From: Pirellula staleyi DSM 6068
GTDB taxonomy: Bacteria > Planctomycetota > Planctomycetia > Pirellulales > Pirellulaceae
DNA length: 64,000 nt
NCBI GenBank assembly: GCA_945875845.1
Contig: CAMCMB010000030.1
Coordinates: 1-64,000 of the forward strand
Reading direction: 5' to 3'
Shown here: piece after piece, positions 1-10,166 of the stretch
Numbering within the stretch: position 1 is the stretch's first letter
Layout of the letters: each line of letters begins with the position of its first letter
Made by a program: the position numbers and the translations under genes
The notes under the pieces: model-generated
What the model was told of the DNA's origin: nothing
Seen by the model: the letters and a program-made list of their open reading frames with translations, nothing else
Database searches by the model: none

Positions 1-290
1 TTGATAGCCGAAGCAGTTTCCATGACGATGATCATTGGTGAGTCCTTATCGTTGACGGTGATAATCCAATGATCTGCTCATGATAAGGACTCGCCTTTTA
101 CGCAATAGCACTTTTTCGCTAGCTCTGAAAATAGCGCAACTTCAAAACTCACGCGTCGGGTTACCATCGCGTGGCACGAGCGTCCCGCTCGTGAATCCAT
201 GGGCGAGACGCGTGTAAAGCCATTGGCATGAATGGAAGGCCGCTGGGTTGGGCGGCGATGCGGCCTGCCCTGAGGAGGTTCTAGCGGAAC

Positions 291-2612
291 TCAGACAACG
301 GCAGCGAATGGCTCACGCGCTCGGTCCGACTTGCTCTTGACTATGGGTGGTTCGTCGATTCGAACACAGTCGACATAATACATCCGTTTGCCATTGACCT
401 CTTCCTCTACCAAACCATGGATGTCCGTGTCAAAACCAGGGAACATTTCGTTGAACATGCGAGCAAAACGCAGGTACTCCACGATAATCTGATTGAACCG
501 CTCACCGGGAATCAACAGAGGGATTCCAGGTGGATAGGGTGTTAGGAGCACTGCCGTCGCTCGCCCCTCCAGCTCATCGATTTCCACGCGGTCGATCTCG
601 TCGTGCGCCATCATCGCAAAGGCATCCGATGGTTTCATGGCTGGTTGCATGGGCGACAAATACATTTCTGTGGTCACGCGAGCAACGTCATGCTTCTTGT
701 ACGTTTCGTGGATCTGTTTGCACAGATCCTTGAGTCCAATGCGTTCGTAGCGAGGGTACTGTTGACTAAACTCTGGGAGGATTTTCCACATTGGCATGTT
801 CTTGTCGTAATCGTCCTTGAACTGCTGTAGGGAGCTGAGCAGTGTGTTCCATCGACCTTTGGTGATACCGATGGTAAACATGATGAAGAACGAGTAGAGC
901 CCTGTTTTCTCGACGATAACGCCGTGCTCCACCAGGTAACGCGTCACGATCGAAGCTGGGATACCCGTGTCGGCAAAGTGGCCAGTCACATCAAGACCAG
1001 GAGTGATGACAGTCGCCTTGATTGGGTCAAGCATATTGAAGCCGGGTGCCAAATTCCCGAATCCGTGCCACGTGTCATCCGGCGTGAGCATCCAATCGTC
1101 CCGTTCGCCGATCCCTTCCTCGGCCAAATGATCGGGGCCCCAGACCTTGAACCACCAATCGGCCCCCCATTCGTCGTCTACCTTGCGCATAGCCCGGCGA
1201 AAGTCGATGGCTTCCATAATGGACTCTTCCACCAGTGCGGTCCCACCTGGCGGTTCCATCATGGCTGCCGCCACGTCGCATGACGCAATGATGGCGTACT
1301 GCGGAGAAGTCGACACGTGCATCAAATAGGCTTCATTAAACGTATTTCGATCGAGCTTCTTTTTGATCGGTTCGCGGACAAGGATTTGCGAGGCTTGAGA
1401 GATTCCAGCCAGCAGTTTGTGAGTGGAATGGGTTGCAAAAATCATTGACTCAAGCGGAGCGGGCCGATTCGGACCGATCGCATGCATATCTTTGTAAAAT
1501 TCGTGAAAGGCAGCGTGTGGGAGCCAGGCCTCGTCAAAGTGAAGCGTTCCAATTCGGCCGTCCAAAAGCTTGCGCAACGATTCTACGTTGTAGATGATTC
1601 CGTCGTAGGTGCTTTGTGTGATCGTCAAGATACGAGGTTTGCGGTCGGGATGTTTCGCCTGAGCCTCACGAGCGAATGGGTTCGCGTCTATCTTTTTTTG
1701 AATATTTTCGGGATAGAATTCTTCCATCGGAATTGGGCCGATGATGCCTAAATTATTTCGTGTTGGAGTCAAGAACACCGGCACGGCACCTGTCATGATG
1801 ATTGCGTGCAAGATTGACTTATGGCAATTGCGGTCGACGACGACAATGTCGCCATTGGCGACCGTGGAGTGCCATACGATTTTGTTCGATGTAGACGTTC
1901 CGTTGGTCACAAAGAAACAATGATCCGCTCCGAAAATGCGAGCGGCATTTCTCTCCGATGCAGCCACAGGTCCGGTATGGTCGAGCAACTGACCCAACTC
2001 TTCGACGGCGTTGCAAACGTCCGCTCGCAGCATGTTTTCGCCAAAGAATTGGTGAAACATTTGCCCTACAGGACTTTTCAGAAAGGCCACGCCGCCTGAG
2101 TGGCCTGGGCAATGCCACGAGTAGGAGCCATCCTGTGCATAATTCACCATAGCCCGAAAGAACGGAGGGGCCAATCCATCCGTGTAGGCGCGAGCTTCGC
2201 GGAGAATATGCCTAGCCACAAATTCGGGCGTATCCTCGAACATATGGATGAATCCGTGCAATTCGCGCAAAATCGCGTTTGGGATATGCCGAGAAGTTCT
2301 GGTTTCGCCGTAAAGAAAGATCGGGATATCTGCGTTTTTGAAGCGGATTTCGCTAATAAATTTCCGGAGATTCTCCAGTGCGGTCTTCATCGAGTCGTCC
2401 GTCGCGAACTCCTCATCATCGATCGACAAGATAAAGGCCGATGCGCGGCTCTGTTGCTGAGCAAATTGCGACAAATCCCCGTAATGCGTAACACCCGCAA
2501 CTTCGGTTCCCTCGCGTTCGATGGCCTCTGCCAATGCGCGAATGCCGAGCCCCGAAGCGTTCCCAGATCGGAAGTCTTCGTCGATGATCACAATCGGAAA
2601 CTTGAATTTCAT
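291..2612 (-). CDS. Orn/Lys/Arg decarboxylase class-I-type, PLP-dependent, with N-terminal wing domain
   Basis: 773-aa ORF; PLP-lysine region 'ATHSTHKLLAGISQASQ', 'HFDEAW', 'WHCPGHSGG' typical of the family. Confidence 0.93.
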   Translation of the reverse strand: MKFKFPIVIIDEDFRSGNASGLGIRALAEAIEREGTEVAGVTHYGDLSQFAQQQSRASAFILSIDDEEFATDDSMKTALENLRKFISEIRFKNADIPIFLYGETRTSRHIPNAILRELHGFIHMFEDTPEFVARHILREARAYTDGLAPPFFRAMVNYAQDGSYSWHCPGHSGGVAFLKSPVGQMFHQFFGENMLRADVCNAVEELGQLLDHTGPVAASERNAARIFGADHCFFVTNGTSTSNKIVWHSTVANGDIVVVDRNCHKSILHAIIMTGAVPVFLTPTRNNLGIIGPIPMEEFYPENIQKKIDANPFAREAQAKHPDRKPRILTITQSTYDGIIYNVESLRKLLDGRIGTLHFDEAWLPHAAFHEFYKDMHAIGPNRPAPLESMIFATHSTHKLLAGISQASQILVREPIKKKLDRNTFNEAYLMHVSTSPQYAIIASCDVAAAMMEPPGGTALVEESIMEAIDFRRAMRKVDDEWGADWWFKVWGPDHLAEEGIGERDDWMLTPDDTWHGFGNLAPGFNMLDPIKATVITPGLDVTGHFADTGIPASIVTRYLVEHGVIVEKTGLYSFFIMFTIGITKGRWNTLLSSLQQFKDDYDKNMPMWKILPEFSQQYPRYERIGLKDLCKQIHETYKKHDVARVTTEMYLSPMQPAMKPSDAFAMMAHDEIDRVEIDELEGRATAVLLTPYPPGIPLLIPGERFNQIIVEYLRFARMFNEMFPGFDTDIHGLVEEEVNGKRMYYVDCVRIDEPPIVKSKSDRAREPFAAVV

Positions 2613-2871
2613 AAAAACCTTTCGAACAGGGAAATCAAAAATCCACCTCGGGACGAGATTCTAACTGTCAGATTAGCGGACCCTGGTCAACCGGGAAAGC
2701 GCCATTTTCCGTTTTCTCGCGAATGCCTGCCATGCCGATTCCACTGGGGATTAGCTATTCATTTTCGGCCATTCCAATTACGCTAGTCTCCTTGGCTGGG
2801 AGTTATCATTAAAAGATCTTCTCCATAAACGCTCTCAGCCAAAAACACTTCGACGGTTTCAGAAACTTTGA

Positions 2872-5487
2872 ATGGAAAGCGACAAGCGAATGCAACGATC
2901 TTTTGGGATGGCTTTTGGGATGGCTTTCGGGATGGGTGGAAGCACATCGCTCTTGTTATTATTGATATGCAGTATACCTGCCTTTGGACAACCCTTTCCG
3001 AACAAAAAATACGGACAGGACGACAAGTTTCGGCAATTGGAAGAAATCCTTCCAACTCCCAACGGCTATCGAAGTGCAGCCGGCGAGCCAGGTCCCGATT
3101 ACTGGCAACAGAAGATCGACTACAACATCGACGTAACGCTCGATGACAAGAATCAAGCGATCCAGGGAAAGGAGAGTATTCGCTATCATAATCAGTCTCC
3201 TCACACCCTGCGTTATGTGTGGATCCAACTGGATCCTAACATTTTCACGCCAGAGAGTACGGCAAACAAAACGCAAGGATCGAGACGTCGGCAACTGTCG
3301 GGACGCATGCCAACGAACCAGATAGAGGCAATGCTGCTTAGAAATTCGTTCGACGGTGGTTGCAAGATTGAATCCGTTACCGATCAACGCGGTACCGAAC
3401 TGCCTAAGACGATTGTCGATACGATGATGCGAATCGACCTCGTCGAGCCCCTGCTTCCTGGTCAAGAATTTACGTTCAAGATCCAATGGAATTACAAGAT
3501 CAACAATGCTCGGCTTCTCGATGGGCGGACCGGCTTTGAGTTCTTTGAAAAGGACGGGAATTACATTTATGAGATAGCCCAGTGGTTTCCTCGTTTGGCA
3601 GCCTTTACGGATGTGACAGGCTGGCAACATAAGCAGTATCTTGGCCAAGGCGAATTCACTCTCGAATTCGGCGATTACATCGTGCGCATCACCGCACCTG
3701 CAGACCATGTCGTTGCTTCAACAGGTGTCCTTCAAAATCCTACCGAAGTGCTAACGGTCACGCAACAAGAGCGATTGGCCCAAGCGAAAACCGCCGAAAA
3801 GCCAATGTTCATCGTGACACCCGAAGAAGCCAAAGCCAGCGAGAAGGAAAAATCGGAAGCGACCAAGACTTGGGTTTACCATGCAGAAAACGTCCGCGAT
3901 TTTGCTTTCGCGTCAAGCCGAAAGTTTATCTGGGACGCCCAAGGGCACAATGTGAACGGCAATAGCGTCACCGCCATGAGCTATTACCCAAACGAAGCCG
4001 AACCCCTGTGGAGCAAGTACAGCACACACTCCATCATTCATACGCTCAACGTGTACAGCCGATACACTTTTGATTATCCCTATCCGATTGCGATCAGTAT
4101 CAACGGACCCATCGGCGGAATGGAATACCCGATGATTTGCTTCAACGGACCTCGCCCCAAAGAGGACGGGACCTATTCGTCCAATACCAAATATGGCCTC
4201 ATTTCCGTTGTTATTCACGAAGTCGGTCACAATTATTTCCCCATGATCGTGAACAGCGATGAACGACAGTGGTCATGGATGGACGAAGGGCTCAATACTT
4301 TTTTACAGTATCTGGCTGAGCAAGAATGGCAAGATGAGTATCCTTCGCAACGCGGTGAACCGGAATTCATCGTACCTTACATGCAAAGCAGCAATCAGGT
4401 GCCAATCATGACCAACAGCGAATCGATCATGCAATTCGGTCCTAACGCCTACAACAAACCTGCGACAGCCTTGAACATTTTGAGAGAAACCGTTCTGGGC
4501 AGAGAGCTATTCGATTTTTCGTTCAAGGAATACGCCAGACGGTGGAAATTCAAACGCCCGATGCCGGCTGACTTCTTTCGCACGATGGAGGACGCATCGG
4601 GCACGGACCTCGATTGGTTCTGGCGAGGTTGGTTCTACACAACCGATCACTGCGATATCTCGATCGAAAACGTAGAGCTATTTCAGGTCGACCGGAACTC
4701 GCCCGACGAGAATGCCGAGCTAACCAAAAAGAAGAAAGAAAGTCGGCGTCCATCGCTTTCCCAGCAGCGGGACAAGCCGCTGAAGAAACGAACGGAACAA
4801 TTTCCGGAATTGAAAGATTTTTATAATGAATATGATCCAGACAAAGTGACCGACGAGCAACGCAAAGCCTTCGAGAAATTCAAGAGCGAACTATCGGAGA
4901 AAGAAAAAAAGATGCTCGAGAGCACCGGCGTTTTTTATCGTGTGTCGCTGAAAAATGTGGGTGGATTGGTCATGCCAGTCATCCTCATGGCAACATTCGA
5001 AGATGGCTCAACACGCGAAATTCGTATCCCTGCCGAGATATGGCGTGTGGATAGTTCCGATTGCGGCACAATGATCATCGCCGATCAAACGCTCAAGTCG
5101 ATTGAACTTGACCCATATCGCGAAACCGCTGATATCAATCGAGACAATAACTACTTTCCGCCACTGATCGAGCCGACGCGATTCCAGTTGTTCAAGTCGC
5201 GTCAATCGGGTGAAGACAACCCAATGAGTCAAGCCAAAAAGGCAAATGAGGCAAAGGATCGCGAAGCCGCTAAGGCTAAGGAAAAAGAAACCAAGGATAG
5301 CAAAGCAGAGGAGAAACCCAAGCCGGTGGAAGCAGAAGCGCCAGTGAAAGTGGAAGCGCCAGTGAAAGTGGAAACGCCAGCGAAAGTGGAAGCAAAGCCC
5401 GATTCCGAGGCCAAGCCGGACGCGGTTGTTTCAAAAACGAAAGAAGGAAAGAAAAAGAAAAAGAAAAAGGACAAGAACAAGAACTAG
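2872..5487 (+). CDS. M1 family metallopeptidase (secreted), Lys-rich C-terminal tail
   Basis: 871-aa ORF; 'GGMEYPM' and zinc motif 'HEVGHNYFP...WMDEGLNTF' (HExxH-x18-E); signal-like N-terminus. Confidence 0.9.
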   Translation: MESDKRMQRSFGMAFGMAFGMGGSTSLLLLLICSIPAFGQPFPNKKYGQDDKFRQLEEILPTPNGYRSAAGEPGPDYWQQKIDYNIDVTLDDKNQAIQGKESIRYHNQSPHTLRYVWIQLDPNIFTPESTANKTQGSRRRQLSGRMPTNQIEAMLLRNSFDGGCKIESVTDQRGTELPKTIVDTMMRIDLVEPLLPGQEFTFKIQWNYKINNARLLDGRTGFEFFEKDGNYIYEIAQWFPRLAAFTDVTGWQHKQYLGQGEFTLEFGDYIVRITAPADHVVASTGVLQNPTEVLTVTQQERLAQAKTAEKPMFIVTPEEAKASEKEKSEATKTWVYHAENVRDFAFASSRKFIWDAQGHNVNGNSVTAMSYYPNEAEPLWSKYSTHSIIHTLNVYSRYTFDYPYPIAISINGPIGGMEYPMICFNGPRPKEDGTYSSNTKYGLISVVIHEVGHNYFPMIVNSDERQWSWMDEGLNTFLQYLAEQEWQDEYPSQRGEPEFIVPYMQSSNQVPIMTNSESIMQFGPNAYNKPATALNILRETVLGRELFDFSFKEYARRWKFKRPMPADFFRTMEDASGTDLDWFWRGWFYTTDHCDISIENVELFQVDRNSPDENAELTKKKKESRRPSLSQQRDKPLKKRTEQFPELKDFYNEYDPDKVTDEQRKAFEKFKSELSEKEKKMLESTGVFYRVSLKNVGGLVMPVILMATFEDGSTREIRIPAEIWRVDSSDCGTMIIADQTLKSIELDPYRETADINRDNNYFPPLIEPTRFQLFKSRQSGEDNPMSQAKKANEAKDREAAKAKEKETKDSKAEEKPKPVEAEAPVKVEAPVKVETPAKVEAKPDSEAKPDAVVSKTKEGKKKKKKKDKNKN
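5329..5397 (+). repeat. Short tandem repeats encoding VEAPVK/VETPAK units in the tail of the M1 peptidase
   Basis: Repeated 'gtggaagcgccagtgaaa' 18-bp units in sequence. Confidence 0.8.
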
Positions 5488-5705
5488 TTTCGGCATGACG
5501 CTCCCTTTGCGTTTCCCCCCACTCGCCCCGCCTCGGGGAGATGGGGTCGGGGGGCAAAGCGCTCGTTTGCAAGTCTCCGGTTCAGTGATATGTTTACACG
5601 CTATACATTGGATGGACGATCAAAATCAAAATCAAAACCCATCGCCCACGTCTGATCTCCCCTAAAAGGGGCGAGGGGAGTAGGACCAATTTCGCCGAGA
5701 AACGA

Positions 5706-6338
5706 ATGCAAAAAAATCCGATTTTTTCCGCTTGGCTCATACCGCTTTACCTGTTGATATGGGGAACCAGTTGCGACTTTGCTTTCGCTCACCCATTCCA
5801 CCTGTGTGTCGGACAGATGGTATGGAACCAGAAAGCGGGAGCTTGGGAAGTCTCATTGCGACTTCATCCTCAAGACCTGGAGGCGGCGATGACGGCCGAT
5901 TTGTTTCCCGACGATCCGTCCAAGAAGGTAAGCGCCGAGGACCGAAACTTTCCCGAACTTGTGCAGACGTATCTAAGTCAATGCTTCTTTATTCGACGAA
6001 CACCCTTCGCCATGAGTTTGGAAGAAACAATGGCGGTCTTGACCGCAGAGCGTTCCTCAGATTCGACCACGAACCAAGCCAGAGAAATGACCGCGGACCG
6101 TTCGATATTAAAGTGGGTTGGCGCGGAACAGGAGAAGGGTTGGTTGTGGATCCATCTTGAAATGAAACCGCCCGAGACAAAAAAAGGGGAACACAAACTG
6201 TGGCTAGTACATAGAGTCCTTTTGGAGCACGTTGTACGTCAAGAAAATACGCTCTCCATTAATCCAGCCGTCAGCCCAAAGTTTGCATTGCAATTCAAAA
6301 AAGGCGAAGACGTGAGAGAGATGACCGCTCCCAAATAA
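5706..6338 (+). CDS. DUF6702-like secreted protein
   Basis: 'AHPFHLCVGQMVWNQKAGAWEVSLRLHPQDLEAAM' resembles DUF6702 N-terminus; downstream of M1 peptidase on same strand. Confidence 0.65.
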   Translation: MQKNPIFSAWLIPLYLLIWGTSCDFAFAHPFHLCVGQMVWNQKAGAWEVSLRLHPQDLEAAMTADLFPDDPSKKVSAEDRNFPELVQTYLSQCFFIRRTPFAMSLEETMAVLTAERSSDSTTNQAREMTADRSILKWVGAEQEKGWLWIHLEMKPPETKKGEHKLWLVHRVLLEHVVRQENTLSINPAVSPKFALQFKKGEDVREMTAPK

Positions 6339-6494
6339 GTGCATGAAGCTCTTGGTTAGGCGAGAATCCGGGTGAAAGAATCCGGGTGAAAAAATCCGGA
6401 ACGGAGGGTAGGATGGCGCCATTTGTCCCATCCAAACAGAGGATCGGGACATTGACCCCGATCACCCTTTGGTAGTTCCAAACCGCCGCTCGCT

Positions 6495-7244
6495 TTACAA
6501 CAAACTGTCTAGCAACAGCCGCAATTTGCGAAGCTCTTGCCGCATATCCATCCCCTCCATGGGTGTCATGTCGACACTCAAGGCAAGATCATAGCCAACC
6601 GACTGCAGTTGCGTGATCAGACGTCCATATTCGATTTCCCCTTGGCCTACTCGGACTTGGAGTTGGTCTTTTTTGGAATCGCGAAGTTGGACGTGGTAAA
6701 CGTATTTAAGCAGCTTTTCGTAGTTTTTGTTGCGATTGTTGCTGCATAGGTAATGGCTCGGATCAAGCGTCAATCCAACTCCCGGCACGTAATCGCATAG
6801 GTTTTTTACGGTGTCCGGGTCTTCGCTCAAACAACCCATCTGACTCTTTAAACCAATGCGAACGCCTCGGCTCTCTGCAATTTCAACCAACCTTTGCAAG
6901 TGTTCTACTTCTTGATTGAAGGGCGTACCGTGTTCGCCGCTCGGAATTGTCAGCGAAACGACTTTGGTCGCCTTGGCAAGATCGCAGATTTTCGTGAATC
7001 GATCGTAAAAGGGTTCCCCCTCCGCATCGATCTTCACGTTATAACTGCAAATGTCTAAACGGTGTGTATCTCGAACGATTCGCAAGCATTCATCGAAATC
7101 TTCCAGAATCCTCGCTGGGGGCATTTGAATGCCCTTGTCATCGAGTACGATTTCCACGCAGGTAAATTCCAGGTCGCTCAAGACCTCGATCACGTCAGGC
7201 AATGGAATGTCAGGGAAACAACTAGTAGATGCAGCAACAAACAC
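6495..7244 (-). CDS. Sugar phosphate isomerase/epimerase (xylose isomerase-like TIM barrel)
   Basis: 249-aa ORF; 'GVGLTLDPSHYL', 'YVYHVQLRDSKKDQLQVRVGQGEIEY'. Confidence 0.85.
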   Translation of the reverse strand: MFVAASTSCFPDIPLPDVIEVLSDLEFTCVEIVLDDKGIQMPPARILEDFDECLRIVRDTHRLDICSYNVKIDAEGEPFYDRFTKICDLAKATKVVSLTIPSGEHGTPFNQEVEHLQRLVEIAESRGVRIGLKSQMGCLSEDPDTVKNLCDYVPGVGLTLDPSHYLCSNNRNKNYEKLLKYVYHVQLRDSKKDQLQVRVGQGEIEYGRLITQLQSVGYDLALSVDMTPMEGMDMRQELRKLRLLLDSLL

Positions 7245-7329
7245 GACGTTAACACTCCTTTGGAACGGTCAATTTTGAGGTCCCCATTATCCGCAGGAAC
7301 GACAACCTGACAACCTCGCTTTTAGAAAC

Positions 7330-9549
7330 ATGTCCATCGATCCACTAAAAACTTCTTTGAGCCATCTGGGATCTAGCTCGCAATCCGTACCCACATCCGA
7401 CAAGAAAGAGACGCAAATCAAGGCCCCGGTGGTGGCCAACACTCCTCTCCAATATGTCCCTGGGATCGGCCCCAACCGCGTCGAACTTTTCGCAAAACTC
7501 GGCATTCGGCGAGCAACAGATCTCCTTTTCCTGTTCCCACGAAGCTACCAAGACATTGCTCCTTATCAGACGATCACCGAACTGGAATCCGGCTTTCGAG
7601 CCAGCGTCATCGGTCAAGTCGTGGATATGGACCAGCGAGTCAGTTTTGAAGGACGCAGCACTGTCGGAGTTTTGCTTGCTATCGAGGGCGGGGGCTACGT
7701 GCGTTGCGTTTGGTACAACCAACCTTTTCGGCGACAACAGTACACCCTCGGAATGAGAATCATCGCCACAGGCGTCGCCAAGTCGACTGGCATCTCGTTT
7801 GAAATGCGCCACCCGGAAACGACTCTTCTTGCAGCCGACCAACCGTTGCCGGAAGCCAAGCCGCTACCGATCTATTCTTTGACAGACGGTCTCCAGCAAC
7901 GCCACGTGGCTGCCGCTGTTTCAGCCGCTCTTGAGGGTTTGGCCACCTCCATTGAGGAAGCCCTCCCGGAGTCCATTCGTCTAGCGGCTAACAATCCAGT
8001 GGCTTCGCTCGACAGATCAGACCAAGTGGTCATCCGGTCGCCGTTGCTGGGGATTGCCGAAGCTCTCAAGGCAATTCATCATCCCAATTCAATTGAGGAA
8101 GCCAATGAGGCAAGGCACCGATTTATCTTTCAAGAGCTTTTTGTCTATCAGCTAGCCCTCGCCATGCGACGCCATCGATTGCAACACGACAAACCCGCCC
8201 CCAAAATCGAAGCGACGCCCCTGATCCATGCGCGCATATTAAAGCGATTCCCATTTGAGTTGACCCGGGATCAATTGCGAGCGATCGACGACGTTCGAGC
8301 CGATATGGCACAAGATGTCCCGATGAACCGGCTCATTCAAGGTGATGTTGGTAGCGGCAAGACGGTCATCGCACAATATGCGATGCTCAACGCAGTTGCC
8401 AACAAGCAACAGGCTGCACTCATGGCGCCCACGGAACTCTTGGCCCGGCAGCATTTCACCCGGCTCTCGCAACAGCTTTCGGGCAGCCAAGTCATGATCG
8501 AATTGCTGGTCGGATCAATTTCCCAACGCGAACGCACGGAATTGTTACAGCGGATCGCGATAGGGACAGTGGACATTGTGGTGGGCACTCAGTCGTTGCT
8601 CAGCGAACACGTCCAATTCGAATTGCTGGGACTGGTTGTCATTGATGAACAGCACAAGTTTGGTGTCGAACAAAGAGCAAGTTTGCGCGAATCAAGAATC
8701 GTTCCTCACTATCTCGTACTTTCTGCGACCCCCATTCCTCGCACCATTGCGATGACGGTTTTCGGTGACTTGGACGTTTCGATTCTCAAGGACAAGCCGC
8801 CAGGGCGCTCGACCGTTCACACGTACCTCGGAAGCACATCCCAACAATCGAAATGGTGGGAATTCGTGGTCAAGCAAGTTAAGAGTGGGCGACAAGCATA
8901 CGTTGTGACCCCACGGGTAGAGTCCGATCCAGCCACCGAGGTCCTGGGTGCCGAACAAGTCTACGAACAACTGCTCAATGGCCCCCTTGCTGGCCTGCGA
9001 TTGGATTTGCTGCACGGTCGCATGGACGGCAATGAAAAACAATCCAAGCTGGATGCATTTACTACGGGTCAGACACAAGTGCTCGTTGCCACAACGGTAG
9101 TCGAGGTCGGTATCGACGTCCCGAATGCAACTCTGATGACGATCCTAGATGCGGATCGACTCGGGCTCGCTCAGCTGCACCAATTGCGGGGTCGCGTATC
9201 GCGAGGTAGTTACCCAGGTTATGTCTGTGTGTTTGCAAAACAAGGAGTTGCGCCCGAGGAAAATGTTAGGCTCAGCGTCTTGGCTTCGACCGATGATGGC
9301 TTTCGCCTGGCGGAGCAAGATCTGCAAATGCGAGGACCTGGGGATTTGTTGGGGACCAAGCAAATCGGCTTGCCTCCATTGCGCATCGCAGACTTGGTTC
9401 GCGATGCGGAAATCCTGAATGTTTCCCGCCGGCTAGCACAAGAATTGATCGATCGCGATCCAAACCTGAAAATGCCCGAGCATGCACTATTGAAACGTCA
9501 AGTAACGCAACGACACGGGGCCGTGGTCACCCTGGGTGACGTGGGATGA
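7330..9549 (+). CDS. recG: ATP-dependent DNA helicase RecG
   Basis: 'LQYVPGIGPNRVELFAKLGI', 'LIQGDVGSGKTVIAQYAML', 'VIDEQHKFGVEQR', 'LSATPIPRTIAMTVFGDLDVS', 'GRVSRGSYPGYV'. Confidence 0.97.
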   Translation: MSIDPLKTSLSHLGSSSQSVPTSDKKETQIKAPVVANTPLQYVPGIGPNRVELFAKLGIRRATDLLFLFPRSYQDIAPYQTITELESGFRASVIGQVVDMDQRVSFEGRSTVGVLLAIEGGGYVRCVWYNQPFRRQQYTLGMRIIATGVAKSTGISFEMRHPETTLLAADQPLPEAKPLPIYSLTDGLQQRHVAAAVSAALEGLATSIEEALPESIRLAANNPVASLDRSDQVVIRSPLLGIAEALKAIHHPNSIEEANEARHRFIFQELFVYQLALAMRRHRLQHDKPAPKIEATPLIHARILKRFPFELTRDQLRAIDDVRADMAQDVPMNRLIQGDVGSGKTVIAQYAMLNAVANKQQAALMAPTELLARQHFTRLSQQLSGSQVMIELLVGSISQRERTELLQRIAIGTVDIVVGTQSLLSEHVQFELLGLVVIDEQHKFGVEQRASLRESRIVPHYLVLSATPIPRTIAMTVFGDLDVSILKDKPPGRSTVHTYLGSTSQQSKWWEFVVKQVKSGRQAYVVTPRVESDPATEVLGAEQVYEQLLNGPLAGLRLDLLHGRMDGNEKQSKLDAFTTGQTQVLVATTVVEVGIDVPNATLMTILDADRLGLAQLHQLRGRVSRGSYPGYVCVFAKQGVAPEENVRLSVLASTDDGFRLAEQDLQMRGPGDLLGTKQIGLPPLRIADLVRDAEILNVSRRLAQELIDRDPNLKMPEHALLKRQVTQRHGAVVTLGDVG

Positions 9550-9738
9550 TGTGGGATGAGGCCCTCATCTTTACCCACATTTCGCAGCAAGCACGACTCG
9601 AAATCCCAATGGATTTGCGTGATCCCAGCGCGTTTTCTCCCCCTCTCCCCGCTTAGGAGACTTCTGATTGAGTGGATTTGCTGCAAGCAACGACTCGATC
9701 ACGACCCGAAGCGTGACGGCTTGTTGATTGAATGGTAC

Positions 9739-9790
9739 GACGGACTTCCAAGTCCGTCGAATTCCCGATTGACGGACTTGGAAGTCCGTC
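9739..9790. repeat. Paired palindromes GACGGACTTCCAAGTCCGTC / GACGGACTTGGAAGTCCGTC
   Basis: Copies at 9739-9758 and 9771-9790; each has 9-bp arms and each is the reverse complement of the other. Confidence 0.9.
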
Positions 9791-10166
9791 TTACCGCCCT
9801 TACCCAATAACGATTTCACTAAAGCAACAAGCCGGTCGCTCAAGTTTCCAACGTCGCCGAGCCAGGAAACTTTCTCACCCATGTGACAAGCACATGGGGG
9901 CCGAAACCGCTGCGCGGTTTGGCTGGGTTTAGCTGACCAAACTTGCTGTCCAACGACACAAGGTTGTAGGGGCAGGAGCGCTCGCTGCGCTTGCGTCACG
10001 GCGAGTCGGCGACGCCATAGGTTTCAAGTAGCACGCCAAGCAATTGCGAAATCGCGGGGCACGCTAGCTTTTCGCGGCGGTGGGGGCGGTGGCGACATCG
10101 CACGTTTGCACCTTTGTGTTAAAAATGATGCATGGACCGATCGCCGACAATCAGCATGCTTTTTCG

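Noticed and set aside
924-1283. Antisense ORFs over the decarboxylase and many other overlapping ORFs in the track
   Set aside because: Shadow ORFs opposite well-supported genes, with no recognisable domains or start context.
2959-3708. 249-aa ORF opposite the M1 peptidase
   Set aside because: Antisense shadow ORF; no motif support.
5229-5572. Phe/Ser-rich ORFs opposite the Lys-rich M1 tail
   Set aside because: Arise from low-complexity coding repeats on the other strand.
5505-5690. GC-rich hairpins near 5520 and 5660 as a novel structured RNA
   Set aside because: Look like ordinary dispersed palindromes seen elsewhere in the window (e.g. 36425-36451); no further support.
6361-6405. Short 'aatccgggtgaa' tandem repeat as a regulatory element
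   Set aside because: Only three degenerate units in an intergenic gap; no evidence of function.
9541-10140. Small ORFs and possible RNA genes in the gap after recG
   Set aside because: ORFs are made of palindromic repeats; no tRNA- or rRNA-like sequence recognised.
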